Shown here: positions 25,029 through 33,855 of the stretch, piece after piece
How the letters are laid out: every line of letters starts with the position of its first letter
Position numbering within the stretch: position 1 is the stretch's first letter
Assembly: GCA_937868075.1 (NCBI GenBank)
Contig: CALMLL010000126.1
Location: 1-37,098 of the forward strand
Direction: 5' to 3'
Origin: an uncultured Marmoricola sp.
Lineage (GTDB): Bacteria > Actinomycetota > Actinomycetes > Propionibacteriales > Nocardioidaceae
Length of the DNA: 37,098 bases
Notes under the pieces: generated by a model
The model's input: the letters and a program-made list of their open reading frames with translations, nothing else
Database searches by the model: none
What the model was told of the DNA's origin: nothing
Position numbers and translations under genes: made by a program

Positions 25029-26692
25029 TCGTGGAGCACGTCGAGCCCGTGCACGGCGACCTCCAGACGCAGCCGGGTGGAGGGGTCTTCGATCCGGCGT
25101 TTGAGGATCGCTTCGATGCGGTCGAGGCGGTAGTAGAGGGTGCGCCGCTGGATGTGCAGGGTGCGCGCCGCCGCAGCCTTCTGGCACCCCGAGGCGAGAT
25201 AGGCGGTCAGGGTGCCGACCAGGTCGGATCCATGGTCGGCGTCGTGGGCCAGCAGCGGCCCGAGTTCGGCTTCGACGAACCGCGACAGGTCCGGACCGGC
25301 GCCCAGTTGGGCCAACAGTGAGCGCAACCCCAGGTCGTCGGCGTGGTGGATAGCCGAATGCCCCGACACTCGGGACCCGTATCCCGAAGCATCTGCGGCG
25401 TCGGTGAGGCAGCGGCGGAGGTCTTCGATCTGACCGGCCCGGCTCAGGCCGACCACCACCGTGAGTTCGGGGTCGCTCTCAGCGAGTCGGGCCAGGACCC
25501 GCTCGGCGATCTTGTCGGTGCTCAACCGCGCCTGCCCCTCCGACCCGACCCCGATCACCCCGAGGCAGATCTCACCCACGGCCGCGGTCACCCCCGGGAC
25601 GGTTGCTTCGGCCAACGCCGCTCGTAGCGCGGCGAGAAGGCGTTCGGTCGTGCGCTGGCGCGCTTGCGCATTCGCCATGGGCCCGACCCGCTGGCCCAAC
25701 TCGACGCATTCCACCGCGATCGCGGCAACCCCCGAGCGGTCCAGGTCGGCTCCCAGCGCCCGGAAACGGGCCAGCACCTCGGCGCTGGAGGTGGTGCGAC
25801 CCTGCCACACGTCGGCGAGTGCCTCGGAGCGGGCCGCGTCGGCCAGGCTGCCGGACTCGCGGTGGGTGAGCAGCCAGATGCCGATCGCGGCCGCAGCGCG
25901 GTCCACGGCCAGTCGGTCGACCTCGTCGACAGGGTGGGCAACGGCCAACACGTGGAGACGCCCCCACTCCTCATCGCGCAGACGGACCGCCTGCCAGGCG
26001 CAGCCGGTTTGGTCGTCCCCGTCGGCTGTGGACTCGGTCGGATGCTCGGTGCGCGCATGCCCCTGCCAGGCATCCATGAGTGCGTGTGTGGAGACCCCGG
26101 CGCGAGCGTGCCCGATCAGTTGGTGGGCCGCGTCCTCGAACACCACGGGGTTGCCCACGATCTCGGCCAGGGTTCCCAGGATGTCGCGCAGGTGGACTCC
26201 CTGAAGCAGGAGGTCGGTGAAACGTCGGCCGATGTTCTCGATGCGGGCCAGCATCTCGGCCTGCTCGGCCAGCACCTGCTCGGCACGACGCTGCTCGGTG
26301 ACGTCGAACATGACCCCTTGGACCAGTGTGGGGGCGCCGGTCTCGTCTCGGATGATCGTGACCCGGTCGTGGATCCAGATCGTCTGTCCGTCGGGGCGGA
26401 TGAACCGGTATTCATCCACCCCCACTTCGGCGCTGCGCAGGAAGGCGCTGTAGTTCTCGCTGACGGAGTCGATGTCGTCGGGGTGGACGTGTCCGGTCCA
26501 GGTTTCGTCGTACCACCCTTCCTGGGGGAGCCCCAGGATGTCGTTGGTCTGAGGGCTGACATAGAGCGTGTCCGCCTCGTTGGAGGGGCCGTTGATGTAG
26601 AGCACGGCTGGAATCTGCTCCACGAGCGCCTGGTACATCAGGCGCAGTTGCTGCGGATCTGCGTCCAGGCTGGGGGCTATGGTCCTGTCCAT
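25016..26692 (-). CDS. PAS domain-containing PucR-family transcriptional regulator
   Basis: A 558-residue regulator. Residues about 20-135 form a PAS_3-type sensor (LYVSPQTNDILGLPQEGW...EYRFIRPDGQTIWIHDRVTIIRDETG...GVMFDVTEQRRAE), followed by a coiled linker, a region of about 250 residues resembling the PucR ligand and GGDEF-like modules, and a C-terminal PucR helix-turn-helix (GCQKAAAARTLHIQRRTLYYRLDRIEAIL). PucR regulators usually act on neighbouring catabolic genes; the PAS domain at the front is a less common addition and may sense a small molecule or redox state. It is divergent from the M17 aminopeptidase over a 95-nt region, making the peptide operon its likely target. The ATG at 26692 follows a CAAACT box by 7 nt. 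It converges on tilS with a 4-nt overlap. Confidence 0.85.
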   Translation of the reverse strand: MDRTIAPSLDADPQQLRLMYQALVEQIPAVLYINGPSNEADTLYVSPQTNDILGLPQEGWYDETWTGHVHPDDIDSVSENYSAFLRSAEVGVDEYRFIRPDGQTIWIHDRVTIIRDETGAPTLVQGVMFDVTEQRRAEQVLAEQAEMLARIENIGRRFTDLLLQGVHLRDILGTLAEIVGNPVVFEDAAHQLIGHARAGVSTHALMDAWQGHARTEHPTESTADGDDQTGCAWQAVRLRDEEWGRLHVLAVAHPVDEVDRLAVDRAAAAIGIWLLTHRESGSLADAARSEALADVWQGRTTSSAEVLARFRALGADLDRSGVAAIAVECVELGQRVGPMANAQARQRTTERLLAALRAALAEATVPGVTAAVGEICLGVIGVGSEGQARLSTDKIAERVLARLAESDPELTVVVGLSRAGQIEDLRRCLTDAADASGYGSRVSGHSAIHHADDLGLRSLLAQLGAGPDLSRFVEAELGPLLAHDADHGSDLVGTLTAYLASGCQKAAAARTLHIQRRTLYYRLDRIEAILKRRIEDPSTRLRLEVAVHGLDVLHERRT

Positions 26693-26699
26693 GGCTAGC

Positions 26700-26705
26700 A
26701 GTTTG
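26700..26705 (-). promoter_or_regulatory. possible -10 box of the PucR-family gene
   Basis: On the minus strand CAAACT ends 7 nt before the ATG at 26692. It keeps A2 and T6 of TANNNT. Confidence 0.4.
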
Positions 26706-26720
26706 CACGATCAGTGAAGA

Positions 26721-26734
26721 AAGTGCCCGCACTT
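26721..26734. promoter_or_regulatory. inverted repeat in the divergent regulator/aminopeptidase promoter
   Basis: AAGTGC and GCACTT flank a CC spacer, a perfect 6-2-6 dyad. TGCAC elements lie on either side (26704-26708 and 26736-26740). It sits upstream of both divergent -10 boxes, where an autoregulating activator or repressor would bind. Confidence 0.45.
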
Positions 26735-26774
26735 CTGCACACTCTGGGCCTGCCGGCCAGCACGGCCAAGCCCG

Positions 26775-26780
26775 TAGCGT
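26775..26780 (+). promoter_or_regulatory. -10 box of a leaderless transcript (peptide operon)
   Basis: TAGCGT ends 7 nt before the ATG at 26788. It matches TANNNT and no ribosome binding site is seen. Confidence 0.55.
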
Positions 26781-26787
26781 CGCGGTC

Positions 26788-28284
26788 ATGATCGTTACGG
26801 GGGTGGATCATGGGCCCCGGTTGGGAGTTACGTGCACGCAGGCGGATGCCACCGGCATTCCTGCGGACCTGCTCCTAGCCGGGGCATCCCCACTCTCAGC
26901 GACGAATCCGCCACCGGGCCTCTCCGGCCCGATGGCCTCCTACCGAGCGATGGAGTACGCCGGCGAGGTCGGTGAGGACCTCCTGGTGACCAGACGCCCC
27001 GAGGACGCCTTCGCGGCCACCCAGGTGATGGTGGTGGGAATCGGTGAGACCCTCACCGCCGAGCGGTGCCAGCAACTGGGCCTGCTGATCGGCAGACACC
27101 ACCCCAAGGCCGATGTGGTCACCGACATCCACATGCGTGCTGCTGACCCGGTTGCGGCGGCGCTGGCGTTGGTGCGTGGACTCGGCCAGGGCGGCTACCG
27201 CTTCGACCACTACCGTGGCGTCTCCGCGGCTGAGGGTGGCCCGGCCGCCCTGACCTTCGCGAGCACTCCGGCAGACCTCCAAGAATCCCTTTCTGCAGCG
27301 CTGGTCGATGCCCAGGTCGTCGAAGACGCGGTCGTGTGGGCCCGGGACCTGACCAATCTCGCCGCAGGGGACCTGCTGCCCACCGACCTCGGCCGCCAAG
27401 CTGCAGGTCTGGCGGGCGGGGCACTGTCGGTGATGGTCCATGAGGAGGACTGGCTGCGGGAGCAGGGTTTCGCCGGCCTGCTCTCGGTCTCGGCAGGTTC
27501 GGCCAACCCGTGCTGCCTGATCGAGGCGACCTACCGCGGCCCCGACGCCGGGGACCGGGCGCCGCTGATCATCGTCGGTAAGGGCATCACCTTCGACTCC
27601 GGTGGCCTATCGCTCAAGAAGGCCGAGAACATGATCGACATGAAGACCGACATGGGTGGCGGCGCGGCCGCGCTGGCTGCCCTGCGAGCCGTGGCGGATC
27701 TGGCTCCCCCGTCGGCGTACGTGAAGGTGTATGTGCCGGCCGCCGAGAACCTCCCCGGCCCCCACGCGACCCACCCCGGCGACGTTCTCACGCATCTGGA
27801 CGGCCGGACCACCGAAGTGGTCAACACCGACTGCGAAGGACGGTTGGTGATGTCGGACGTGGTGGCCTGGGCGGCTCGCGAGAACCCCATGGCACTGGTG
27901 ACCGTCGCAACCCTGACGTATTCGGCCGTGGCGGCCCTGGGGACCGAGATCACCGCCGTCCTGGGCGATCGCGGCGTGTGCGGCGACCTCATCGCCAGTT
28001 CCGAGGCGGTCGGCGAACCCATGTGGGAACTCCCGATGTGGACCAACTACCTGACGTTGATGACCTCCATGGTGGCCGACCTGCGCAACGAGGAGAACGT
28101 CGATGCGGCCGCGGCGATTGTGGGCGGGCTCTATCTCCAACAGTTCGCCGCAGGGGTCCGGTTCGCCCACATCGACATCGGCGGGACCGCGTACCTGGAG
28201 AAGGCATCCGACCGGGGCACCGGAGGCGCGACCGGTGTCATGGTCCGAACTCTGATCGAGTTCATCCTGCGCAAGCACACCTAA
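26788..28284 (+). CDS. M17 leucyl aminopeptidase
   Basis: A 498-residue cytosolic aminopeptidase of the M17 family, which removes N-terminal residues from short peptides using two metal ions. The catalytic domain has VGKGITFDSGGLSLK (K265, D270, K277), MKTDMGG (D288) and NTDCEGRL (D348, E350, R352). The usual NTDAEGRL has alanine where this protein has C349. The N-terminal domain (1 to about 160) is divergent. It is the first gene of the peptide operon; the lipoprotein gene follows after 8 nt. A housekeeping PepA would normally stand elsewhere, so this may be a dedicated paralogue that processes imported peptides; that is an inference. Confidence 0.92.
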   Translation: MIVTGVDHGPRLGVTCTQADATGIPADLLLAGASPLSATNPPPGLSGPMASYRAMEYAGEVGEDLLVTRRPEDAFAATQVMVVGIGETLTAERCQQLGLLIGRHHPKADVVTDIHMRAADPVAAALALVRGLGQGGYRFDHYRGVSAAEGGPAALTFASTPADLQESLSAALVDAQVVEDAVVWARDLTNLAAGDLLPTDLGRQAAGLAGGALSVMVHEEDWLREQGFAGLLSVSAGSANPCCLIEATYRGPDAGDRAPLIIVGKGITFDSGGLSLKKAENMIDMKTDMGGGAAALAALRAVADLAPPSAYVKVYVPAAENLPGPHATHPGDVLTHLDGRTTEVVNTDCEGRLVMSDVVAWAARENPMALVTVATLTYSAVAALGTEITAVLGDRGVCGDLIASSEAVGEPMWELPMWTNYLTLMTSMVADLRNEENVDAAAAIVGGLYLQQFAAGVRFAHIDIGGTAYLEKASDRGTGGATGVMVRTLIEFILRKHT

Positions 28285-28292
28285 GGAGCATC

Positions 28293-29978
28293 ATGAAGCG
28301 ACGCGGCCTTCGCCTGCGGGCGATCCTCACTGCCCTGGCCCTGGTGGCTGTGTTGGCTGGGTGTGGCGGGTCCAGCACCGGTGCCGGGGACGCCAAGCGT
28401 GGCGGCGTCCTGCGCATCGGGACCAGCAACGGCATCGATTCGCTCAACCCGTTCGTGGGCATCAACCAGGACGACTTCGCAGTGTGGTTGGCGATCTATC
28501 CGACGTTGCTGCAGTACGACACCACCAAACCCGGTATGCCCTACAAGGGCTCGCTGGCCACATCGTGGAAGTTCTCCGAGGACCACAAGACGCTGACCTT
28601 CACAATCCGCGACGGCGCGACCTGGTCCGACGGCACCCCCCTGGATGCCACCAGTGCGGAGTGGTCGCTGGGGGTCATGTTCAAGTTCGCCGACGGTGCC
28701 GCCGGTAACTGGGGGATCAAGGACAACGTCACCTCGATCAAGGCCACCGACGCGCACACCCTGGTGATCACCTACAGCGCTCCAGCCGCGACTGCGCTCT
28801 ACGCACTGGGCAACACCCCGATCCTGCCCAAGCACGTGTGGGAGGAGGCCGCCTCCGGCAACGGCAAGGGCCTCAAGACCTTCGTCAACGAGCCCAGCGG
28901 CGACAAGCCGATGGTGGGTGCTGGACCGTTCTTGCTGACGAAGTACCAGAAGGGCGAGTTGGCGATGTTCAAGACCAACCCGTCCTGGTACGGCGACAAG
29001 CCCCTCATCGACGGATGGGGCCTGCAGACCTTCAAGAACAAGGACGCCCTGGTGACGGCCCTCAAGGGTGGTGAGATCGACGCCGTCGGCGGGATCCCGC
29101 CGACCGCACTCAACACGGTGAAGTCCGGTGGCCTGGTCGTCGATGAGGGTCCGGCACTGGCGATGCGCGACTTGATCATCAACTCCAACCCCGACAAACC
29201 GAAGAACCGCGAGCTGCTCAACCTCGACGTACGCAAAGCCATGGAGATGGCGATCGACCGGAAGGCCATCGTGGACACCGCCTGGCTCGGCAAAGCCAGC
29301 GAGGGTTCCACGATCATTCCGCCCGCCGGTGCCAGCGACGGGCAGGAGTGGCACAACGACGCCATCGACGTGGTCGGATTCGACATCGACGGCGCCAACA
29401 AACTCCTCGACCAGACCGGCTACGCCAAGGGCGCCGACGGGATCCGCGTGGCCGATGGCCACCCCATGCGTTACGAGATCGTCTTCGCCGACGACGAGTC
29501 CGGGGCCGGGGACCGTGCTTTCCAGATCATCCAGAACGGCTTCAAGCAGATCGGCATCGAGATCTCCCAGAAGAAGATGGACTCCTCGGCAGCGTGGGAG
29601 GCCATCTACTGCGATGACGATTGCCAATACCGCGACTTCGATCTGGCGATGTGGGACTGGTTCCCTGCCGCCGACCCCGACTTCATGCTTGCCGCGATGA
29701 CCTGCGACTCCTGGGGTGACTGGAACGACTCGGGCTACTGCAACAAGGAGTACGACGCGTTGCACCAGGAGCAGAAGGGGGCCACGGACCCCAAGGCCCG
29801 CAAGGTGATCATCGACAAGATGCAACAGATGGTCTATGACGCCCGGCCCTACATCATCTTGACCTACGACGAGCGGATCGACGCGTGGAGTTCGAAGTGG
29901 GACGGTTTCGTCGAGTCCAGTCAGGGTTTCTTCAACAACTTCTCGACCCAGAGCCTGGAGAAGGTCCATCTGAAGTGA
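28293..29978 (+). CDS. peptide ABC transporter substrate-binding lipoprotein (SBP_bac_5)
   Basis: A 561-residue family 5 solute-binding protein that captures peptides outside the membrane. The signal peptide ends in lipobox LAGC with C24 as lipid anchor. Family hallmarks include GGVLRIGTSNGIDSLNPF near the N terminus, LATSWKFSEDHKTLTFTIRDGATWSDGTPL, and VRKAMEMAIDRKAIV. The stretch YCDDDCQYRDFDLAMWDWFPAADPDFML includes two cysteines that could form a disulfide. AAGGAG at 28283-28288, overlapping the end of the aminopeptidase stop, is 4 nt upstream of ATG 28293 and fixes the start. The order SBP, permease, permease, ATPase, ATPase is standard Dpp/Opp. Specificity (di-, oligopeptide or other) cannot be read from sequence. 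Confidence 0.92.
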   Translation: MKRRGLRLRAILTALALVAVLAGCGGSSTGAGDAKRGGVLRIGTSNGIDSLNPFVGINQDDFAVWLAIYPTLLQYDTTKPGMPYKGSLATSWKFSEDHKTLTFTIRDGATWSDGTPLDATSAEWSLGVMFKFADGAAGNWGIKDNVTSIKATDAHTLVITYSAPAATALYALGNTPILPKHVWEEAASGNGKGLKTFVNEPSGDKPMVGAGPFLLTKYQKGELAMFKTNPSWYGDKPLIDGWGLQTFKNKDALVTALKGGEIDAVGGIPPTALNTVKSGGLVVDEGPALAMRDLIINSNPDKPKNRELLNLDVRKAMEMAIDRKAIVDTAWLGKASEGSTIIPPAGASDGQEWHNDAIDVVGFDIDGANKLLDQTGYAKGADGIRVADGHPMRYEIVFADDESGAGDRAFQIIQNGFKQIGIEISQKKMDSSAAWEAIYCDDDCQYRDFDLAMWDWFPAADPDFMLAAMTCDSWGDWNDSGYCNKEYDALHQEQKGATDPKARKVIIDKMQQMVYDARPYIILTYDERIDAWSSKWDGFVESSQGFFNNFSTQSLEKVHLK

Positions 29979-30015
29979 GCGAGGTGCACATGGCCGTGGC
30001 GCACGTGAGCACCGC

Positions 30016-30978
30016 ATGAGGGGCTGGTCCTACCTGGCCAAACGGGTCAGCTTCTCGCTGATGACCATCTTCGTGGCCACGACGTTGAACTTCTTCCTCT
30101 TCCGGGTGCTGCCTGGCGATGCGGTTCGCAACCTGTCCCGGGTGCCGCACGCGTCGCCGGACTTGAAGGCGCAGCTGCGTCGCCAGTTCGGCCTGGACAA
30201 GTCCCCTTGGGAGCAGTACCTCCTCTATCTGCGGGAGTTGGCCCACGGCAACATGGGGATCTCCTTCGCCGATCAGAAGCCGGTGCGGGGTGCGATCGTC
30301 GAAGCGCTGTGGAACACCATCCCGATGGTGCTCATCGGCACGATCGTGGCGATCGTGATCGGAGTCGCCACGGGCGTGCTTGCGGCCTGGTGGCGCGGCT
30401 CGTGGAAGGGGTCGATCGGCACCTCGTTCGCGATCTTCTTCTACGCCGTACCCACCCAGTGGCTGGCGTTGGTCCTGTTGATCGCGTTCGCAGGACTGCT
30501 GCCCTCCCACGGGATGAGCGATCCCTATCTGCTCGACGACTCCACCGGCGCCAAACTGATCGATCTCGGCCGACATCTGGTGCTGCCGGCCACGACGCTG
30601 GCCCTCACCCTGTACGGCGAATACGCACTGATCACCCGATCGGCGATGCTCGAAACCCTCGGTGAGGACTATGTGCTGACCGCGCGCGCCAAGGGGTTGT
30701 TGCCACGAGTGATCGTGCGCCGCTACGCCTTGCGCAACGCGATGCTGCCGGTGACCACCCTGATCGCGCTGTCACTGGGCTACCTGGTCGCCGGGGCGAT
30801 CTTGATCGAGACGGTCTTCTCCTGGCCGGGCATCGGGTACGCCGCCTACCAGGCCGTTGTCGAACGTGACTATCCGATGCTGCAGGGCACCTTCTTGGTG
30901 CTCACCTTCTCGGTGGTCCTCTTCAATCTGATCGCCGACCTGCTCTATGCCCGCCTCGACCCGCGGATCACGTTATGA
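30016..30978 (+). CDS. peptide ABC transporter permease, DppB type
   Basis: A 320-residue permease with six membrane helices. The first helix follows AKRVSFSLMTIFVATTLNFFLF and is followed by LPGDAVRNL and the segment QFGLDKSPWEQYLLYL, both typical of DppB/OppB. The ATPase-coupling EAA region is DYVLTARAKGLLPRVIVRRYALRNAMLPV. The final region GAILIETVFSWPGIGYAAYQAV is highly conserved in the family. It pairs with the next gene to form the membrane channel, whose ATG overlaps its stop by 4 nt. The start at 30016 lies 37 nt after the lipoprotein gene; no strong ribosome binding site is visible. Confidence 0.93.
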   Translation: MRGWSYLAKRVSFSLMTIFVATTLNFFLFRVLPGDAVRNLSRVPHASPDLKAQLRRQFGLDKSPWEQYLLYLRELAHGNMGISFADQKPVRGAIVEALWNTIPMVLIGTIVAIVIGVATGVLAAWWRGSWKGSIGTSFAIFFYAVPTQWLALVLLIAFAGLLPSHGMSDPYLLDDSTGAKLIDLGRHLVLPATTLALTLYGEYALITRSAMLETLGEDYVLTARAKGLLPRVIVRRYALRNAMLPVTTLIALSLGYLVAGAILIETVFSWPGIGYAAYQAVVERDYPMLQGTFLVLTFSVVLFNLIADLLYARLDPRITL

Positions 30979-31907
30979 GCCGGCGCGCCAAAGCGAAGGG
31001 GACCTCCACCTCGTGGCTCTGGTCGGTGGTGTGGGGGACCACGACCGCCCGGGCCGGAGTGCTCCTCCTGGGGTTCTTCGTGGTGTTGGCGCTCTTCTCG
31101 CCGTTGCTGCGCCCCTACTCGATCGACCAGCAGGTGGGCGGGGTCTACGACCCGCCGTCCTGGGCGCATCCCCTCGGTCTCGACGACGGCGGCATCGACA
31201 TGGTCTCGCTCCTGATGGAGGGCGGCCGGATGTCCCTGACCGTCGGCTTCGCCGCGGCCCTGGTGGCGATGGTTGTCGGCGGGGGCATCGGGGTGCTGGC
31301 CGGCTATTTCGGCGGTTGGGTCGACACCGTCTTGATGCGCATCACCGACTACTTCCTGGTGATCCCGTCGCTGCCGTTGGCGATCGTGATCGCGGCTGTG
31401 TGGGGTCCGAGCCTTGGCCACCTGATCATCGTCATCGCGTTGCTGCTGTGGACCTCGACCGCGCGGCTGATCCGGGCCGAGGTGCGGTCGGTGCGGGAAC
31501 GGGTCTATGTCAAACGTGCCCGAGCCCTGGGCGCCGGCCACACCCGCATCGTGTTGCGGCACGTGCTGCCCCAGATCGGCCCGCTGCTGGTGGCCAACAC
31601 CGTGTTGTCGGTGGCATCGGCCATCTTCGACGAGTCCGCCCTGGCCTTCCTCGGGCTTGGTGACCCCACGGCCGTGACCTGGGGCAAGATCATCGAACTC
31701 GCCTTCCTCCGCACCGCGGTCAGCGCCGGCGCCTGGTGGGCGATCGTTCCCGCCGGTCTCTGCGTGGCCCTGGTCATCGTGGCCTGCTTCTGGATCGGCC
31801 AGTCGGTCGAGGACGCGCTCAACCCGCGGCTCAAGGTCGCGCACCTGTCCCCACGCACCTTCGACGTACGCCGTGGTCGCAGTGAGGCCGACGAGGTGAC
31901 CCCATGA
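30975..31907 (+). CDS. peptide ABC transporter permease, DppC type
   Basis: A 310-residue permease with an N-terminal OppC-like tail and about six helices. HPLGLDDGGIDMVSLLMEGGRMSLTVGF is the DppC family hallmark (HxLGTDxxGxD...), and the EAA loop is YVKRARALGAGHTRIVLRHVLPQ. ATG 30975 overlaps the DppB stop (ATGA) and its own stop overlaps the first ATPase start, so four importer genes are translationally coupled. It forms the second half of the peptide channel. Confidence 0.93.
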   Translation: MSRRAKAKGTSTSWLWSVVWGTTTARAGVLLLGFFVVLALFSPLLRPYSIDQQVGGVYDPPSWAHPLGLDDGGIDMVSLLMEGGRMSLTVGFAAALVAMVVGGGIGVLAGYFGGWVDTVLMRITDYFLVIPSLPLAIVIAAVWGPSLGHLIIVIALLLWTSTARLIRAEVRSVRERVYVKRARALGAGHTRIVLRHVLPQIGPLLVANTVLSVASAIFDESALAFLGLGDPTAVTWGKIIELAFLRTAVSAGAWWAIVPAGLCVALVIVACFWIGQSVEDALNPRLKVAHLSPRTFDVRRGRSEADEVTP

Positions 31908-32869
31908 CCTTGCTGGAAGTCAGGGATCTCAACGTCTGGTACTCCCTCGACGAGGGTGGTGAGAACCATGCCGTCCGCGACCTCTCGTTCACTCTCGACC
32001 GGGGCGAACGCATGGGACTGGTCGGTGAGTCGGGGTGTGGCAAGACCACCGCGCTGTTGGCTCTGATGGCGCTGTTGCCGCCCTCGGCGTCGGTGTCGGG
32101 ACAGGTTCTGCTCGACGGTCAGGACCTGCTTGCCGGCGGAGAGGCGATCGCCCGGCAGCACCGCTGGCGCGATCTCGCACTGGTCTTCCAGGGCGCGATG
32201 AATGCGTTCAACCCGGTCCGCCGGATCGAGGACCAGATCATCGAACCGATGCTCACCCACGGCACTCGCACGTCTGATTCGGCCCGTGACCGGGCGCGGG
32301 AACTACTCGAGATGGTGGGCATCACCGCCGCGGCCGGGCGCCGGTTCCCTCATGAACTCAGCGGCGGGATGCGCCAGCGAGCCATGCTCGCGATGGCCCT
32401 GGCCTGTGAGCCACGGGTGCTCATCGCCGACGAGCCGACCACGGCCCTCGACACGATGGTGCAGGCCCAGATCCTGGCGCTGCTCACCCGCCTGTCCGAC
32501 GAGTTGGGTCTGGCGGTGCTCCTGGTGACCCATGATCTTCCAGTCGTTTCCCAGGTGTGCTCCCGCGCGGTCGTGATGTACGCCGGCGGCCTGGCCGAAG
32601 CCGGACCAGTGGCCGATCTCTTCCACCGACCCGCGCACCCCTACACCCGCCTGCTGTTCGAGGCGACCCCGGATCTGCACAGCGACCGCGAGGTCGTCTC
32701 GATCCCGGGAGCCCCACCCCGTTTGGACGAACCGATCGTGGGCTGCTCGTTCCGCCCGCGCTGTGATGTGCCCCTGGAGGTCTGCTCGGATCGCGCGCCT
32801 AGACCGTTGAGCGTCGCCGACAACCCGGGCCATGTCGCGGCGTGCTGGCACAACGGGGGTGCTCGATGA
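31904..32869 (+). CDS. peptide ABC transporter ATP-binding protein, DppD type
   Basis: A 321-residue ABC ATPase. Walker A is GESGCGKTT (41-49), the signature LSGGMRQ (152-158), Walker B ends D176-E177 in IADEPTTALD, and the switch histidine is in LVTHDLPVV. The C-terminal oligopeptide domain starts at HPYTRLLFEATP and includes four cysteines in CSFRPRCDVPLEVC and AACWH, the arrangement found in OppD/DppD proteins, where it may hold an iron-sulfur cluster. It pairs with the next gene as a heterodimer. Both ends overlap neighbours by 4 nt. Confidence 0.93.
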   Translation: MTLLEVRDLNVWYSLDEGGENHAVRDLSFTLDRGERMGLVGESGCGKTTALLALMALLPPSASVSGQVLLDGQDLLAGGEAIARQHRWRDLALVFQGAMNAFNPVRRIEDQIIEPMLTHGTRTSDSARDRARELLEMVGITAAAGRRFPHELSGGMRQRAMLAMALACEPRVLIADEPTTALDTMVQAQILALLTRLSDELGLAVLLVTHDLPVVSQVCSRAVVMYAGGLAEAGPVADLFHRPAHPYTRLLFEATPDLHSDREVVSIPGAPPRLDEPIVGCSFRPRCDVPLEVCSDRAPRPLSVADNPGHVAACWHNGGAR

Positions 32870-33855
32870 GCGAGATCGTCCTCAAGGTCGACGCCCTGGA
32901 GACCACCTTCGCGCCGCGCTCGAGTCTGGGCCGCAGCAAAGGCGCGCCGGTGCGCGCCGTCGACGGCGTCTCGCTGACGTTGGCTCGAGGAGAGATGCTC
33001 GCCCTGGTCGGAGAGTCGGGCTGTGGCAAGACCACCACGGCCCAGACGATCCTGCGCATGGTCGCGGCCACCGGCGGGTCGGTGGAGTTGGCCGGGCACG
33101 ACATCACCCACGCCTCGCACAAACAGATGCAGCCACTGCGTCGAAACATCCAGATCGTCTACCAGGACCCCTACGAGGCCCTCGACCCGAGGTTCCGGGT
33201 CCGGCAGGCGGTCGAGGAGCCCCTCCTCATCCATGAGCGGTTGTCGAAGGCCGAGCGTCTGGCCCGGGTCACCACGGCCTTGGAGACGGTGGGGTTGACT
33301 CCGCCGGAGAGCTTCCTCGATCGCTTCCCCCACGAACTCTCCGGTGGTCAACGCCAGCGGGTCGCGATCGCCGCGGCATTAGTGCTCGACCCGGACGTGC
33401 TGGTCGCCGACGAGCCGGTCTCGATGCTTGATGTCTCGGTTCGGGCGGGGATCTTGGACCTGCTGGCCACCCTGCGCCGTGAGCGCGGGATGGCCGTGCT
33501 GATGATCACCCATGACCTGTCGACGGCGGCGAGGTTCGCCGACCGGATCGCGGTGATGTATCTCGGACGCATCGTGGAGGAGGGTCCGGCCCGAACTGTC
33601 GTCGACGATCCGCAGCATCCCTACACGCGAGCGCTGCTCTCGGTCGTGCCTGAGCGGGATCCGCTGCTGCGGGTGGTGCCGGTGCTGTTGACCGGTGAGC
33701 CGCCCAACGCCGCCAACATCCCGCCGGGGTGCCGCTTCCACCCACGTTGTCCGGTGGCCATCGCCCAGTGTCGGGAGGTGGACCCGGTCTTGACCGACCT
33801 GGCCGATGGGGAGGGGCATCGGGCCGCCTGCGTGAGGCTGCCGTGGCTGACCTGA
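32866..33855 (+). CDS. peptide ABC transporter ATP-binding protein, DppF type
   Basis: A 329-residue ABC ATPase forming the second half of the importer motor. Walker A is GESGCGKTT (49-57), the signature LSGGQRQ (158-164), Walker B VADEPVSMLD (D182), and MITHDLSTAA carries the switch histidine. The C terminus has HPYTRALLSVVPERDPLL and CRFHPRCPVAIAQC, with cysteines like those of DppD. The start is ATG 32866 overlapping the DppD stop; an in-frame ATG at 32842 lies within dppD and has no support. Its end overlaps the S9 peptidase start by 13 nt. Confidence 0.92.
   Translation: MSEIVLKVDALETTFAPRSSLGRSKGAPVRAVDGVSLTLARGEMLALVGESGCGKTTTAQTILRMVAATGGSVELAGHDITHASHKQMQPLRRNIQIVYQDPYEALDPRFRVRQAVEEPLLIHERLSKAERLARVTTALETVGLTPPESFLDRFPHELSGGQRQRVAIAAALVLDPDVLVADEPVSMLDVSVRAGILDLLATLRRERGMAVLMITHDLSTAARFADRIAVMYLGRIVEEGPARTVVDDPQHPYTRALLSVVPERDPLLRVVPVLLTGEPPNAANIPPGCRFHPRCPVAIAQCREVDPVLTDLADGEGHRAACVRLPWLT

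Noticed and set aside
33729..33842. Upstream extension of the S9 frame
   Set aside because: It overlaps the ATPase gene by a longer stretch and reads like its shadow; GTG 33843 begins the peptidase-like part.
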